From NCBI GenBank assembly GCA_963742725.1, contig CAVUMX010000001.1, positions 1,860,001 to 1,924,000 of the forward strand: a stretch of 64,000 bases of DNA, in the 5' to 3' direction. The stretch is from CAVVAL01 sp963742725. GTDB lineage: Bacteria; Actinomycetota; Actinomycetes; Mycobacteriales; Cryptosporangiaceae. The position numbers and the translations under genes were made by a program. Positions 51,590-60,649 of this stretch are shown here, one piece after another; positions within the stretch are counted from its first letter, which is position 1; each line of letters opens with the position of its first letter. Under the pieces are notes generated by a model that saw only the letters and a program-made list of their open reading frames with translations, made no database searches and was not told where the DNA came from.

Positions 51590-52270
51590 CTAGGGGAGCT
51601 TCCAGTCGATCGGGGCGTTGCCTGCTGCTTCGAGGGCCGCGTTGACCCGGCTGAACGGGCGGGAACCGAAGAATCCGCCGCTCGCCGACATCGGGCTCGG
51701 GTGCGCCGACTCGATGCACGGGACGCCGGCGCCGAGCAGCGGGCGCAAGGTGCGGGCGTCACGCCCCCACAGGATCGCGACCAGCGGCTTGTCGCGGGCG
51801 GCCAGCGCGCGGATGGCCTGGTCGGTGACCTTCTCCCAGCCCTTGTCGCGGTGCGAGCCGGGCGAGCGGGGCGCGACCGTGAGGCATCTGTTGAGCAGCA
51901 GCACGCCGCGCTCGGTCCAGGGGGTGAGGTCGCCGCTGGACGGCATCGGGTGGCCCAGGTCTTCGGTGTACTCCTTGTAGATGTTGACGAGGCTGCGCGG
52001 GATCGGCCGGGTCTCCGGCGACACCGAGAACGACAGGCCGACCGCGTGGCCAGGAGTCGGATAGGGGTCCTGGCCGACGATCAGCACCCGGACTTCGTCG
52101 AACGGCTGCTGGAACGCCCGCAGCACGTTGGCCCCGGCCGGCAGGTACTCGCGCCCTTCGGCGATTTCGGTGCGGAGGAAATCCCCCATGCTGGCGATCA
52201 CGCCGGCCACCGGTTCCAGTGCCCGCGCCCAACCAGCCTCGACGACCTCCGGCAACGGGCGGGCGCTCAT
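51590..52270 (-). CDS. ung: Uracil-DNA glycosylase, family 1
   Basis: A 226-residue protein from ATG 52270, the usual length. The active site GQDPYPTPGHAVGLSFS carries the catalytic Asp; the uracil-binding and DNA-clamp motif is HPSPMSASGGFFGSRPFS; LLLNRCLTV is the third conserved strand. It removes uracil from DNA to start base-excision repair. Confidence 0.95.
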   Translation of the reverse strand: MSARPLPEVVEAGWARALEPVAGVIASMGDFLRTEIAEGREYLPAGANVLRAFQQPFDEVRVLIVGQDPYPTPGHAVGLSFSVSPETRPIPRSLVNIYKEYTEDLGHPMPSSGDLTPWTERGVLLLNRCLTVAPRSPGSHRDKGWEKVTDQAIRALAARDKPLVAILWGRDARTLRPLLGAGVPCIESAHPSPMSASGGFFGSRPFSRVNAALEAAGNAPIDWKLP

Positions 52271-52378
52271 CGGCCACCGTCCCGTCGCTCGGTCCGACAC
52301 CACTGCGTGTTCCGTGCCCGATTCATGGCCCCGGAGCCTAGCGCCCCCGGGCGACGGAAACGTGCTGTGGACACAGCA

Positions 52379-52864
52379 CTAGCCGGCGAGCGCCGCGATG
52401 ACCAGGATCGCCAGCACCACGACGGCTCCCACGCCCGCGAAGAGGACGATGCCCCGGCGCAGGTCGGCGCGTTGCTTCGCCAGGAACGCGGCTCTCTGCG
52501 CGTCGTCCTTCGCGCGGCGGCGGGCGAGTTCGAGACCGGTGAGGTCGGCGTCGAGTTCGCGTCCGGCCTCGCGCAGGACGTTCGAGAGTGCGGCCGGTTC
52601 GCCGGCGAGTGGCGTCGCGGCGGCAGCGTCCGGAAGGAGGACGTTCGCCTGGACCAGCTTGGCCTCGGCCGTTTCGAGCGCCCTGCGAACCTCGTCGTTC
52701 CAGGCTGCGCACTGGCGGGTCACGGCGTCGAGGTCGGCCTGCGCCCGCCGGTACGTCTCCTGCTCGGCGGCCGTCGCGCGCCCGCGCAGGTGGTCGCCCC
52801 GCTCCGGCAGCCGGGCGAGCTGCCCGACCGCGTCGACGTAGCTGCTCCACAGTGGATCGGTCAT
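52379..52864 (-). CDS. C-tail-anchored coiled-coil protein of the Hsp70/FtsK-like cluster
   Basis: A 161-residue protein whose start overlaps the FtsK-like stop (ATGA). Almost all of it is predicted helix with heptad patterns (ALETAEAKLVQANVLLPDA; LTGLELARRRAKDDAQRAA), and one membrane helix ends the chain (GIVLFAGVGAVVVLAILVIA). There is no signal peptide, so the body faces the cytoplasm. I know no family. Its position suggests that it anchors the ATPase complex to the membrane. Confidence 0.75.
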   Translation of the reverse strand: MTDPLWSSYVDAVGQLARLPERGDHLRGRATAAEQETYRRAQADLDAVTRQCAAWNDEVRRALETAEAKLVQANVLLPDAAAATPLAGEPAALSNVLREAGRELDADLTGLELARRRAKDDAQRAAFLAKQRADLRRGIVLFAGVGAVVVLAILVIAALAG

Positions 52865-55701
52865 TCCGGCTCACCCAGCCGCAGCAGCTGTTCACGGGAC
52901 GGCAGCCCGAACGGCACGATCGGACGGGCGTCCGAGCCCTGCGCGCGGTCCCAGTAGAGGCCGCGGTGCGGGCGCGGCTCGTACCGGATGTACGGCCCGC
53001 ACACCGACTGGACATCGCCCTGGGGAAGACGCAGGAACAGGTAGCTGCCGACCAGTCCGGACATGGCGTACTCGAGCTGCCGCTGGAACACGTTGAGGGT
53101 GCTCCACCAGCCGAGCAGGTACATCTGCGCGACCGGGCCCTCGCCCACCAGCCGCCGCAGCGCGTCCCCGGGCATGTCGCCGTTCGGCATGTACTGGTCG
53201 AGGCGGGTCGCCCGGTGCATCCCGGGGGCGACGACGTACACGGGCGCCTGCTCGGTGTCGGCCGCGAGCCGCTCGGTGAGGCGTTCGCCGATGTCGATCA
53301 GTGCCTGGGCGATGTCGCGTCCGGCGTGGACGGTCACGTCGTGGCCCTTGGCGCGGGCCGCCTCCGCCATCGTCTGGACCTCGGGCGTCGGCAGGCCGCT
53401 GCCGGCCAGCGCGTCGAGCAGCACGAACTCGGCCCGCAGCTCCTGCGCGGCGAGCGACCACACGGCCGCCGTGAGCGCGCCCAGCGCTTCGTCACGGCCG
53501 TCCCCGACGATCGCGAGGGTGCGGCCAGGGTCCGGACGGCACGTGAACGCGATCGGGTGCGGGTCGACGTCGACGGGCAGGCCGAGGAGTGCGTGGCGGG
53601 CGCCGTCGTCGTGGTCGCTGGCCTGGCTCAGCACCCGTGACAGCGCGCCCGGCAGCTCGGCCGGGTTGGTGGGCCGGGACGCGTAGAACACCCGCGGCGG
53701 GACCGGGTCCTTCGCCTTCGCCCACCAGACGGACCGCAGCTTGTCGAGCAGGCTCTCGTCCGCGTAGGCGATGATGCCCCGGCGGTTGTGGGCCCGGGCG
53801 CCGTACTCGCTGTTGAGGATCGCCTCGCCCCGGAACCGCAGCTGGGCGGCGTCGTGGTTGCCGCGGCCGAGGATCGCCTCGGACTCCGAGGCCTCGGTCT
53901 TGAGACTCACCCGCCACGGGAACTGGCCGAAGATCGACTGCTCCTTCGTCGCCAGCCCCTCGATGCCGGACAGGGTCTGCGACGCCAGCACCAGATGCAT
54001 GCCGACCGCGCGGCCGCGGCGGGCCAGGGTCTCGATGATCCGGACGGCCTCGTGGCCGATGTCGTCCTGGCTGCCGATCAGCACCTGGAACTCGTCGATG
54101 ACGACCAGGACCCGGGGGACGCGCTCGTCCGGGTGGGCCTGCCGGTACGCGGCCAGGTGGTTGTGCCCGGCCGTGCGGAACTTCTCGGCCCGGCGGCCGA
54201 ACTCGGCGTCGAGGTGGCGCAGTACCGCCAGCCCGAACAGCCGGTCGCCCTCAAGCCCCAGGACCCGGACGTGCGGCATCCAATGTGGCCGGTCCGGGCG
54301 CGGGCCGAGCCGATCGAACTCGAGTCCGTCCTTGAAGTCGAGCAGGTACATCTCGACCTCGTCCGGCGAGTACGAGGCGGCGATGCTGTGCAGCAGCACC
54401 AGCAGCAGGTTGGACTTGCCCTGCCCGGACGCGCCGCCGACCAGCACGTTCGGGAGCGCCGGATCGGCGCCGCGCAGGTTCATCGTCACGCGGTCGAAGC
54501 CGGACATGCCGAGGGTCGCCGTCATGCCCTCGGTGGCCTGGTGCGCCCACGTCTCCTCCACGGGCGGCAGCAGGTCGGCGAAGTCCACCGACGGCGCGGC
54601 GGCGCGGTCGGCGCGGTCCGCGACCAGGTCGGCGACGTCGCCGATCAGCTGCCGGGGCGGCGCGCCGTCCGGGTGGACAGTCACGCCCGGGAAGGTCCCG
54701 ACCGTGACCGCACCCGCCCGGCCGGTGATGATCGTGGCCTGCGTGAGGAGGTCCGCCGGGTCGACGGATGTCGCGCCCCGGACCTGCGGGTCGTGGTGGA
54801 TCAGCATCGAGACACCGCGCTTCGGTCCGCCGTCCGCGATGCGCAGCAGCTCACCCTGGACCGCCGAGTCGACGCCGGTCGGGTAGTCCAGCACCACCAG
54901 CAGGCGGTACGGCTCGGGCTGCATCTCCGTCGCGGCGACCAGGCTGCCGAGATCGGCGACGCTCCGCGAACCGACCAGCTCGGCCACCCGCGCGACCGCC
55001 GACCGCAGGTGATGCAGTTCGTTGACCAGCTGGTTCGTCGTGACGAGCGGTTCGCCGAAGATGCTGGTGGACGCGCGGCGCAGCCCGGCGAACGGGCTGA
55101 ACACGCCCCGGATGCGCGGGTCGAACACCACGACTTCGAGCCGGCCCGCCGGCACCGCCGCGACCGCGCGCAGGACGAGCCCCGTCAGGATCTCCGTCGC
55201 CCACGACGCGCCGCCGTCAGCGACCACCGCGACGTTGCCGACGTCGAGCAGCGGCACCAGCGCCGGCAGGTCCTCGTCGCGGGGGAGCCCCGACACCTCC
55301 AGCGAACCGAGCCGCAGGTGCCGCGCCGACGCCGATCCGAGCCAGTCGGACGAGCGCCACCCGGCCGCGTCCCAGCTCGCCGACGCGGGCCCGGGAGCCA
55401 GCCGTGACGCACTGCCGAGCAGCGTCGCCCGTGCCGTGTCGTGCGCCTCGCTCAGCTCCGCGTCGGCGCTGGTCTGCTCCCGGCGCCGTTGCCGCGCGGC
55501 TTCGCCGTCCACCTGCTTGAACTCGTCCCGCGCGGCGCCTTCCACCGCCTTCGCCCCCGCCACCAGGCCACGCGCGGCGCCGACGAGGCGCAGGTACGTC
55601 GTCCTGAGGCGCTGGACCTCGGCCGCGGTGGCCTGCGGGTCGGGCACCGGTTCGACGTCCGTCCCCCGACCGGACACCAGCTGGAAGAAGCGGTCGGTCA
55701 C
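52861..55701 (-). CDS. FtsK/SpoIIIE-type ATPase with EccC-like triple-domain layout
   Basis: A 946-residue protein from GTG 55701, overlapping the 87-residue gene by GTGA. Residues 25-100 are a charged coiled coil in place of the membrane helices of EccC. Three FtsK-like ATPase domains follow. Only the middle one is canonical: Walker A VGGASGQGKS (421-430) and Walker B VLVVIDEF (531-538), with ASQTLSGI as sensor. The first (VAVVADGGASWATEI, about 157-171) and third (TLAIVGDGRDEALGA, about 728-742) have lost the P-loop Lys. One active and two degenerate sites resemble type VII EccC/EssC, although which domain is active differs. The substrate is unknown. Confidence 0.85.
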   Translation of the reverse strand: MTDRFFQLVSGRGTDVEPVPDPQATAAEVQRLRTTYLRLVGAARGLVAGAKAVEGAARDEFKQVDGEAARQRRREQTSADAELSEAHDTARATLLGSASRLAPGPASASWDAAGWRSSDWLGSASARHLRLGSLEVSGLPRDEDLPALVPLLDVGNVAVVADGGASWATEILTGLVLRAVAAVPAGRLEVVVFDPRIRGVFSPFAGLRRASTSIFGEPLVTTNQLVNELHHLRSAVARVAELVGSRSVADLGSLVAATEMQPEPYRLLVVLDYPTGVDSAVQGELLRIADGGPKRGVSMLIHHDPQVRGATSVDPADLLTQATIITGRAGAVTVGTFPGVTVHPDGAPPRQLIGDVADLVADRADRAAAPSVDFADLLPPVEETWAHQATEGMTATLGMSGFDRVTMNLRGADPALPNVLVGGASGQGKSNLLLVLLHSIAASYSPDEVEMYLLDFKDGLEFDRLGPRPDRPHWMPHVRVLGLEGDRLFGLAVLRHLDAEFGRRAEKFRTAGHNHLAAYRQAHPDERVPRVLVVIDEFQVLIGSQDDIGHEAVRIIETLARRGRAVGMHLVLASQTLSGIEGLATKEQSIFGQFPWRVSLKTEASESEAILGRGNHDAAQLRFRGEAILNSEYGARAHNRRGIIAYADESLLDKLRSVWWAKAKDPVPPRVFYASRPTNPAELPGALSRVLSQASDHDDGARHALLGLPVDVDPHPIAFTCRPDPGRTLAIVGDGRDEALGALTAAVWSLAAQELRAEFVLLDALAGSGLPTPEVQTMAEAARAKGHDVTVHAGRDIAQALIDIGERLTERLAADTEQAPVYVVAPGMHRATRLDQYMPNGDMPGDALRRLVGEGPVAQMYLLGWWSTLNVFQRQLEYAMSGLVGSYLFLRLPQGDVQSVCGPYIRYEPRPHRGLYWDRAQGSDARPIVPFGLPSREQLLRLGEPE

Positions 55702-55961
55702 AAGTGCTCGCCAATCTCCCTGCCACGGCGGCCGGCGTGGGTGAGCGCGGCCGAAGCGGCGGCGCACGCCTTCACCGCATTGTCGTACGCGCTGAGCATC
55801 TCCGCGTACAGGGCCTGCTGGCTCGTCCCGTGGATCTGGCCCTTCGATGCCGTCGATGCCGCTTCCAGCCGCAGTCTCAGCGCGTCGAGGGCCCCGGCCA
55901 TCGACGCGGCGTCCTTGGCCACACTGGTCATCTGACTCTTCAACTTCAGCAGCTCGGACAT
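55698..55961 (-). CDS. 87-residue helical protein, WXG100-sized
   Basis: A small protein from ATG 55961 behind GGGGAGC. It is predicted to be two long helices split near residues 40-48 (KGQIHGTSQQ), the size and helix-turn-helix layout of WXG100/Esx secretion substrates. The WxG tripeptide itself is not present. It has no signal peptide. The tight GTGA coupling to the EccC-like ATPase makes it a candidate substrate or adaptor of that ATPase; this is inference from size and position. Confidence 0.75.
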   Translation of the reverse strand: MSELLKLKSQMTSVAKDAASMAGALDALRLRLEAASTASKGQIHGTSQQALYAEMLSAYDNAVKACAAASAALTHAGRRGREIGEHL

Positions 55962-56042
55962 CGACGCTCCCCGTATTCGCCCACGTTTCAGGGGTAAGCC
56001 TCGCAGACCGGGGGCCTCCGCGTCAGCGACGCGGCGACGACC

Positions 56043-57560
56043 CTAGTGGCCGGTCAACGCGCGGAGGGCCGCGCGCATCCGCTCGACCTCGTGCGCGTCG
56101 AGGTTGGCCTGGCGATCGATCGCCAGCTCGCCGAGGCGGCGCTCGGTGGCCGGATCGACGACCGCGACGTGCACCATGCCCTCTTCGTCGTAGGACAGGA
56201 TCACGTCGATCGGCACCGCCTCGTCCTGCGGCTCGATCGGGATGCGCGCCGAGCCGACGACCGTGACGTACCGCAGGTCGGCGTCGTCCCCCTCGGTGAT
56301 CACGAGCAGGAACTCGCGCTGGTTCTGGGCGACCGTCCGGTACGTGCGCCGGATCTCGCACGGCACGGGCGTGTTCTTCTCGATCATGACGGTGTTGACC
56401 TGCTCGCCGGTCGACGGCGAGCGCGCCACGACGCCCAGTGCCTGCGACGTGACGTCGTGGATCTCCATCGGACGGCGTACCACGTCCGGCGACTTCCTGC
56501 CCTGCCGCTGGAGTGTCGCGTCCGCCTCCAGGGCGGCACCGAGCGCGACGGCTTCATCCGGATGGACGGACCGATCGGCGCGGACCCCGGTGTGCCCTTC
56601 CACCATCGACTGCACCATCGGCATGCGCGTCGATCCGCCGACCAGCACGGTCGCCGTCAGCCCCTGGCCGCCGTCGAGCCCGGCGGCGCCCAGCACCTCG
56701 GCGACCATCTCCTCCGTACGCCGCAGCAGCGAACCGGTCATCGACTCGAACGCGCGCTGGGTGACGTCCGTCCGGTACTCCCGCTCGCCGACCGTCATCT
56801 CCACCGCCGCGTCCGGCAAGGTGCTGAGCCGCCGCTTCGCGTGCTCGCAACGGTCGCGCAGTTCGGCTTCGAGCAGGTCGCCGTCGAACAGATCCGGGCC
56901 GCCCGAACGTTTGACGTCGTCGTTCACGTACCGCATCAGCTCGTTGTCGAAGTCGAACCCGCCGAGGTTGCGGTCGCCCGTCGTGGCCAGCACATCGCAG
57001 GTCGCGCCGGCGACCCGGACGACCGTCACGTCGAACGTCCCGCCGCCCAGGTCGTAGACCAGGACGGTCTCGTCCCGGTCGACGCCGTACCCGAAGGCCA
57101 GTGCCGCCGCCGTCGGTTCGTTGAGGATGCGCAGGACGTCGATGCCGGCGATCCGGCCCGCGTCGGCCGTGGCCCGGCGCCGCGCGTCGTCGAAGTAGGC
57201 CGGCACCGTGATGACGGCCTGGTCGCACGGGTGGCCGAGCGCCACCGACGCGTCGTCGACGAGCCGGCGCAGGATCAGCGCGGAGATCTGCTCCGCCGTG
57301 TAGCTCGTGCCGGCCGCCGTCTCGAACCGCCACGCCGGATCGCCGATGTGCCGCTTGACGAACTCGACCGACTCCTGCGGCGCCATCACGGCCGCGCGGC
57401 GGGCGGCCATGCCGACGGACGGCTCCTCGCCATCGAAACAGACGATGGACGGCATCGTCAGCTCGCCATCCGCGTTCGGCACCATGCCCGGACGGCCGAG
57501 CAGGTCTACCACGGCGATGGCGGAGAACGTCGTCCCGAGGTCGATACCGGCGGCGACCAT
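56043..57560 (-). CDS. Hsp70-family chaperone without C-terminal lid
   Basis: A 505-residue DnaK relative. The ATPase domain is complete: AGIDLGTTFSAIAVVD (phosphate 1), VYDLGGGTFDVTVV (phosphate 2), LVGGSTRMPMVQ (adenosine) and NEPTAAALAFGYG (connect). A substrate-binding beta domain follows (MEIHDVTSQALGVVA, TPVPCEIRRTYRT), but the chain stops about 100-130 residues short of DnaK, so the helical lid is truncated. The start directly abuts the stop of the J/TPR gene (TAGATG). It is not the housekeeping dnaK, which sits with grpE and dnaJ. Confidence 0.9.
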   Translation of the reverse strand: MVAAGIDLGTTFSAIAVVDLLGRPGMVPNADGELTMPSIVCFDGEEPSVGMAARRAAVMAPQESVEFVKRHIGDPAWRFETAAGTSYTAEQISALILRRLVDDASVALGHPCDQAVITVPAYFDDARRRATADAGRIAGIDVLRILNEPTAAALAFGYGVDRDETVLVYDLGGGTFDVTVVRVAGATCDVLATTGDRNLGGFDFDNELMRYVNDDVKRSGGPDLFDGDLLEAELRDRCEHAKRRLSTLPDAAVEMTVGEREYRTDVTQRAFESMTGSLLRRTEEMVAEVLGAAGLDGGQGLTATVLVGGSTRMPMVQSMVEGHTGVRADRSVHPDEAVALGAALEADATLQRQGRKSPDVVRRPMEIHDVTSQALGVVARSPSTGEQVNTVMIEKNTPVPCEIRRTYRTVAQNQREFLLVITEGDDADLRYVTVVGSARIPIEPQDEAVPIDVILSYDEEGMVHVAVVDPATERRLGELAIDRQANLDAHEVERMRAALRALTGH

Positions 57561-58754
57561 CTACTTCGGGTCCGGATCGCGCGGGCCGCGGGCCTTGCGG
57601 CGGGGAACGGTGTTCTCGATGAGCCGCGCGTACCGCTCGTAGGCGGGCTCGAAACACGTGAAGAACAACGCCACTCCGGACGCCGCCAGAGCCACCACGA
57701 CCGCCAGCGTGACCGTCGTCGCGCTGGCCGCCGTCTGGCTGACGTACGGCGGCAGGCAGCACATCAGCGCGGCGGTGAAGACGCCGGTGGCCGCCGGGAC
57801 CCGGTACCGCCGCCGCAGCCTGCTCATCGACAGGCGCCGCCGCCGCGCCGCTCGGGACCGCGCCTTGTGCCGCCGCAGCTCGTCGTTGACCAGGTGGTCC
57901 GGCGCCTCGACGGAGAGGCCGCGGTTGGCGAGCGATTCGATGTGGGTCGCCTGTGCCATCGACGAGATGACCAGCGTCCCGTCGGACAGTTCGTGGTGCG
58001 CGGCCGTCGCGCGGTCGGCGAGCGCCTGGGCCAGGATCGTGCGGGCCTCGCCGCTGTCCGGGGACGCCTGGTAGAACTCCACGGCCTGGTTGACGGCCGC
58101 CTCGAACTTGCCCTGCGCCCGCAACGCCTTGACGACGCCTTCGTGGAACAGCACATTGTCGGGGGCCAGCGCGTTCGCCGAACGGAACGCCGTGAGGGCC
58201 CGCGCGTGGTCCTCGGCCGCCAGGAAGATCTCGCCGCGCCGGAAATGCAGCGAGGCGTTCTCCGTGTCGAGGCTGATCGCCCGCTCGATCGCGTTGATCG
58301 CCGCGGCGTGGTCGCCCGCGCCGGTCGCCGCGTTCGCCAGGACCTGCCACGCGTACGGGTTCTCCGGATCGGCCTCGACGGCCTGCCGCGCGGTGAACGT
58401 GGCGACCTCGTGGTGCCCGGCCTCCATCTGCTGGACGGCCCGGACCAGCCAGTTCTCCCCGGCCGCCGTCGGCTGGGTGGGCGCGGGCGCCTGACGGATC
58501 TGTTCGTCGTAGGTGCGGCGGCTGGCAGTGTCGAGGAGGAGGCGTTCGGCGTCGTCCAGCAGCTTCATGCGGCGTTCCGCCTCGTGCCGGACCTCGATCT
58601 CGGGGGACGCCGTCCGCCGGCGCCACGCGCGGCGCTGAGTCGTGATCGCCGAACGGATCGCCTCGTCGGTCGCGTCCGGTGCCAGCCCGAGGACGTCGTA
58701 CAGCCCCGCGCCGCCACCGGCGCCAGGTGCGGCCCCAGGCCCGTGGCTCGCCAC
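57561..58754 (-). CDS. J-like domain plus TPR membrane protein, first gene of the cluster
   Basis: A 397-residue protein from GTG 58754, seven bases after GGAGG. Residues about 15-90 resemble a J domain (LYDVLGLAPDATDEAIRSAI ... DTASRRTYDEQI), but the loop where HPD should be reads RRTASPE, so Hsp70 stimulation by the normal route is unlikely. Residues about 100-240 contain TPR-like repeats (YAWQVLANAATGAGDHAAAI; LHFRRGEIFLAAEDHARAL). Two membrane helices lie near the C-terminus (about 320-375). It probably docks the Hsp70 encoded next to it at the membrane. Confidence 0.82.
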   Translation of the reverse strand: MASHGPGAAPGAGGGAGLYDVLGLAPDATDEAIRSAITTQRRAWRRRTASPEIEVRHEAERRMKLLDDAERLLLDTASRRTYDEQIRQAPAPTQPTAAGENWLVRAVQQMEAGHHEVATFTARQAVEADPENPYAWQVLANAATGAGDHAAAINAIERAISLDTENASLHFRRGEIFLAAEDHARALTAFRSANALAPDNVLFHEGVVKALRAQGKFEAAVNQAVEFYQASPDSGEARTILAQALADRATAAHHELSDGTLVISSMAQATHIESLANRGLSVEAPDHLVNDELRRHKARSRAARRRRLSMSRLRRRYRVPAATGVFTAALMCCLPPYVSQTAASATTVTLAVVVALAASGVALFFTCFEPAYERYARLIENTVPRRKARGPRDPDPK

Positions 58755-58817
58755 CGCGCGTCCTCCGCATCTGTCCAGGGCGCTCGTGTGCCCGCGACTA
58801 TATCGGCGCGGCGACAA

Positions 58818-59585
58818 CTACTTCCGGCGGTCGAGGAACGCGGTCATGCGGGCGTGCTTCTCGGCGTCCTCGAACAGGACGGCCTGGCTCAGCAGCTCGA
58901 TCTGCGGATGCGCGGCCTCGGGCGCGTCGACGGCGGCCTTGGTGAGGCGGAGCGCGAGGGCGCTGCCCTTGGCCACCTCGTCCAGAAGGGAGTGTGCGGC
59001 GGCGATCAGCTCGTCCGGCGTCGTGACCTTCGAGACCAGCCGGACGGCGAGCGCCTCCTCCGCGCCCAGCCGCCGGCCGGTGAACAGCAGCTCCTTTGCG
59101 AGCCCTTCGCCGACGAGCCGGGGAAGCCGGTACGTCGCGCCGGCGCCCGCGAGGATGCCGAGCCGGACCTCGGGCTGGCCGAAGTACGCGCGGTCGGTGC
59201 AGATCCGCAGGTCGCACGCGTACGCCAGTTCGGCGCCGCCACCCAGCGCCGGACCGTCGACCGCCGCCACCGTGGGCAGCGGCAGGCGCAGGATCCGGGC
59301 GAACAGGCCCTGGTTGATCGCGGCGAGCGCGTCCATGCGGCCGCGTTCCCGCAGTTCGGCGATGTCGGCGCCGCCCGCGAAGATGCCGTCGGCGCCGCCG
59401 GTGAGCAGCAACAGCCGCGGCGCGCGTTCGAGCTCCGCGCAGACGGTGTGCAGCTCGTCGATCATCCAGCCGTCGATGGCGTTCCGCCGCTCAGGTCTGG
59501 TGAGGGTGACGACGAGCCGGTCGTCCTGCTCGTCGACGGAGATGGACGAGAAGCCGCGCGCCCAGTCCGGGACCGTCACTCTCAA
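58818..59585 (-). CDS. Enoyl-CoA hydratase/isomerase family protein
   Basis: A 255-residue crotonase from TTG 59585; the TTG overlaps the upstream stop as TTGA and GGAGG stands just before it. The oxyanion-hole stretches are AGGADIAEL and ALGGGAELAYACDLRI. Glu at the hydratase position in YFGQPEVRLGILAGAG supports hydratase-type chemistry. It is coupled to 3-hydroxyacyl-CoA dehydrogenase, so it fits fatty-acid or phenylacetate beta-oxidation. Confidence 0.9.
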   Translation of the reverse strand: MRVTVPDWARGFSSISVDEQDDRLVVTLTRPERRNAIDGWMIDELHTVCAELERAPRLLLLTGGADGIFAGGADIAELRERGRMDALAAINQGLFARILRLPLPTVAAVDGPALGGGAELAYACDLRICTDRAYFGQPEVRLGILAGAGATYRLPRLVGEGLAKELLFTGRRLGAEEALAVRLVSKVTTPDELIAAAHSLLDEVAKGSALALRLTKAAVDAPEAAHPQIELLSQAVLFEDAEKHARMTAFLDRRK

Positions 59586-60448
59586 ACCTCCTGGCGTTGG
59601 CCGTCGACCCAGCGGTAGAAACCGTGGCCGCTCTTCTTGCCCAGTTCGCCCGCGGACACCTTCTGGATGAGCAGTTGCGGCGGCGCGAAACGGTCACCGT
59701 ACGCGGCCTGCAACGTGCGGGCGATGTCGAGCCGGACGTCCAGCCCGACGATGTCGGTGAGTTCTAGCGGCCCGACCGGGTGGCGGTACCCGAGCATCAT
59801 GGCCTTGTCGATATCCGCCGGGGACGCCACGCCGTCCGCCACCATGCGGATCGCCTCCAGCCCGAGCATCACGCCGAGCCGGGACGTGGCGAAGCCGGGG
59901 GCGTCGCGGACCACCACGGGGTCCTTGCCGAGGGCGGCGACGACGCCGAGCACCTCGGTGACGGTCTGGTCGGACGTCCGGGGGCCGACGACCACCTCGA
60001 CGAGCGCCATGGCCCAGACCGGGTTGAAGAAGTGCAGCCCGACGAACCGCTCCGGCTCGCGGAGACCGCGCGCCAGCTCGGTGATCGCGATGCTGCTGGT
60101 GTTGGTGGCGAGAAGGTGCGGCATGCGCGCCTCGGCGGCGGCCAGCACGGCCTGCTTGAGGTCGGCGCGTTCGGGCACCGCCTCGACGATCAGGTCGGCG
60201 CCGATCGGTACGTCGTCCAGGCTGGTCAGGAGGGTGAGCCGCGTCCGGGCGGCGGCGGACTGTTCCGCCGTGAGCTTGCCGCGCTCGACCGCCTTGTCCC
60301 ACAGCTTGCCGAGGTGGGCGACGACCTGTTCGGCCCGTCCCGGATCGACCTCGACGACCTCGACCGCGTACCCGGCGTTGACCGCCGTGTAGGCGATGCC
60401 GAGGCCCATCGTGCCGCCACCGACGACCACCATGCGCCGCGTGCTCAT
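59582..60448 (-). CDS. 3-hydroxyacyl-CoA dehydrogenase
   Basis: A 288-residue single-function enzyme of the FadB2/PaaH/Hbd type. NAD site: VVGGGTMGLGIAYTAVNAG. Catalytic His in VGLHFFNPVWAMALVEVV and the 3HCDH signature VRDAPGFATSRLGVMLGLEA are present, with the C-terminal domain AMMLGYRHPVGPLELTDIVGLD. It oxidises 3-hydroxyacyl-CoA made by the crotonase encoded downstream in the same operon. Confidence 0.93.
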   Translation of the reverse strand: MSTRRMVVVGGGTMGLGIAYTAVNAGYAVEVVEVDPGRAEQVVAHLGKLWDKAVERGKLTAEQSAAARTRLTLLTSLDDVPIGADLIVEAVPERADLKQAVLAAAEARMPHLLATNTSSIAITELARGLREPERFVGLHFFNPVWAMALVEVVVGPRTSDQTVTEVLGVVAALGKDPVVVRDAPGFATSRLGVMLGLEAIRMVADGVASPADIDKAMMLGYRHPVGPLELTDIVGLDVRLDIARTLQAAYGDRFAPPQLLIQKVSAGELGKKSGHGFYRWVDGQRQEV

Positions 60449-60649
60449 GCTTACTCTCCGCTCATCGCTCGTCGGTCACAGCGGGTCACTTCATGACATC
60501 ACTACGACGATAGTGCAAGAGAGTGTCACATGCGGGGTGTGTACGGAAGCCGAACGGCGACGAGGGGCACGGTCTGCCCGCGGTCGAGCCGCGAACCAAC
60601 CGCACCCCTCGGGCGCAGAAGCTGTAACCGTTGAGGCTACGAGCTTTAC

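Noticed and set aside
56046..59618. A 1190-codon open frame on the plus strand
   Set aside because: It runs antisense through Hsp70, the J/TPR gene and the crotonase gene. A single gene spanning three well-defined opposite genes is not credible.
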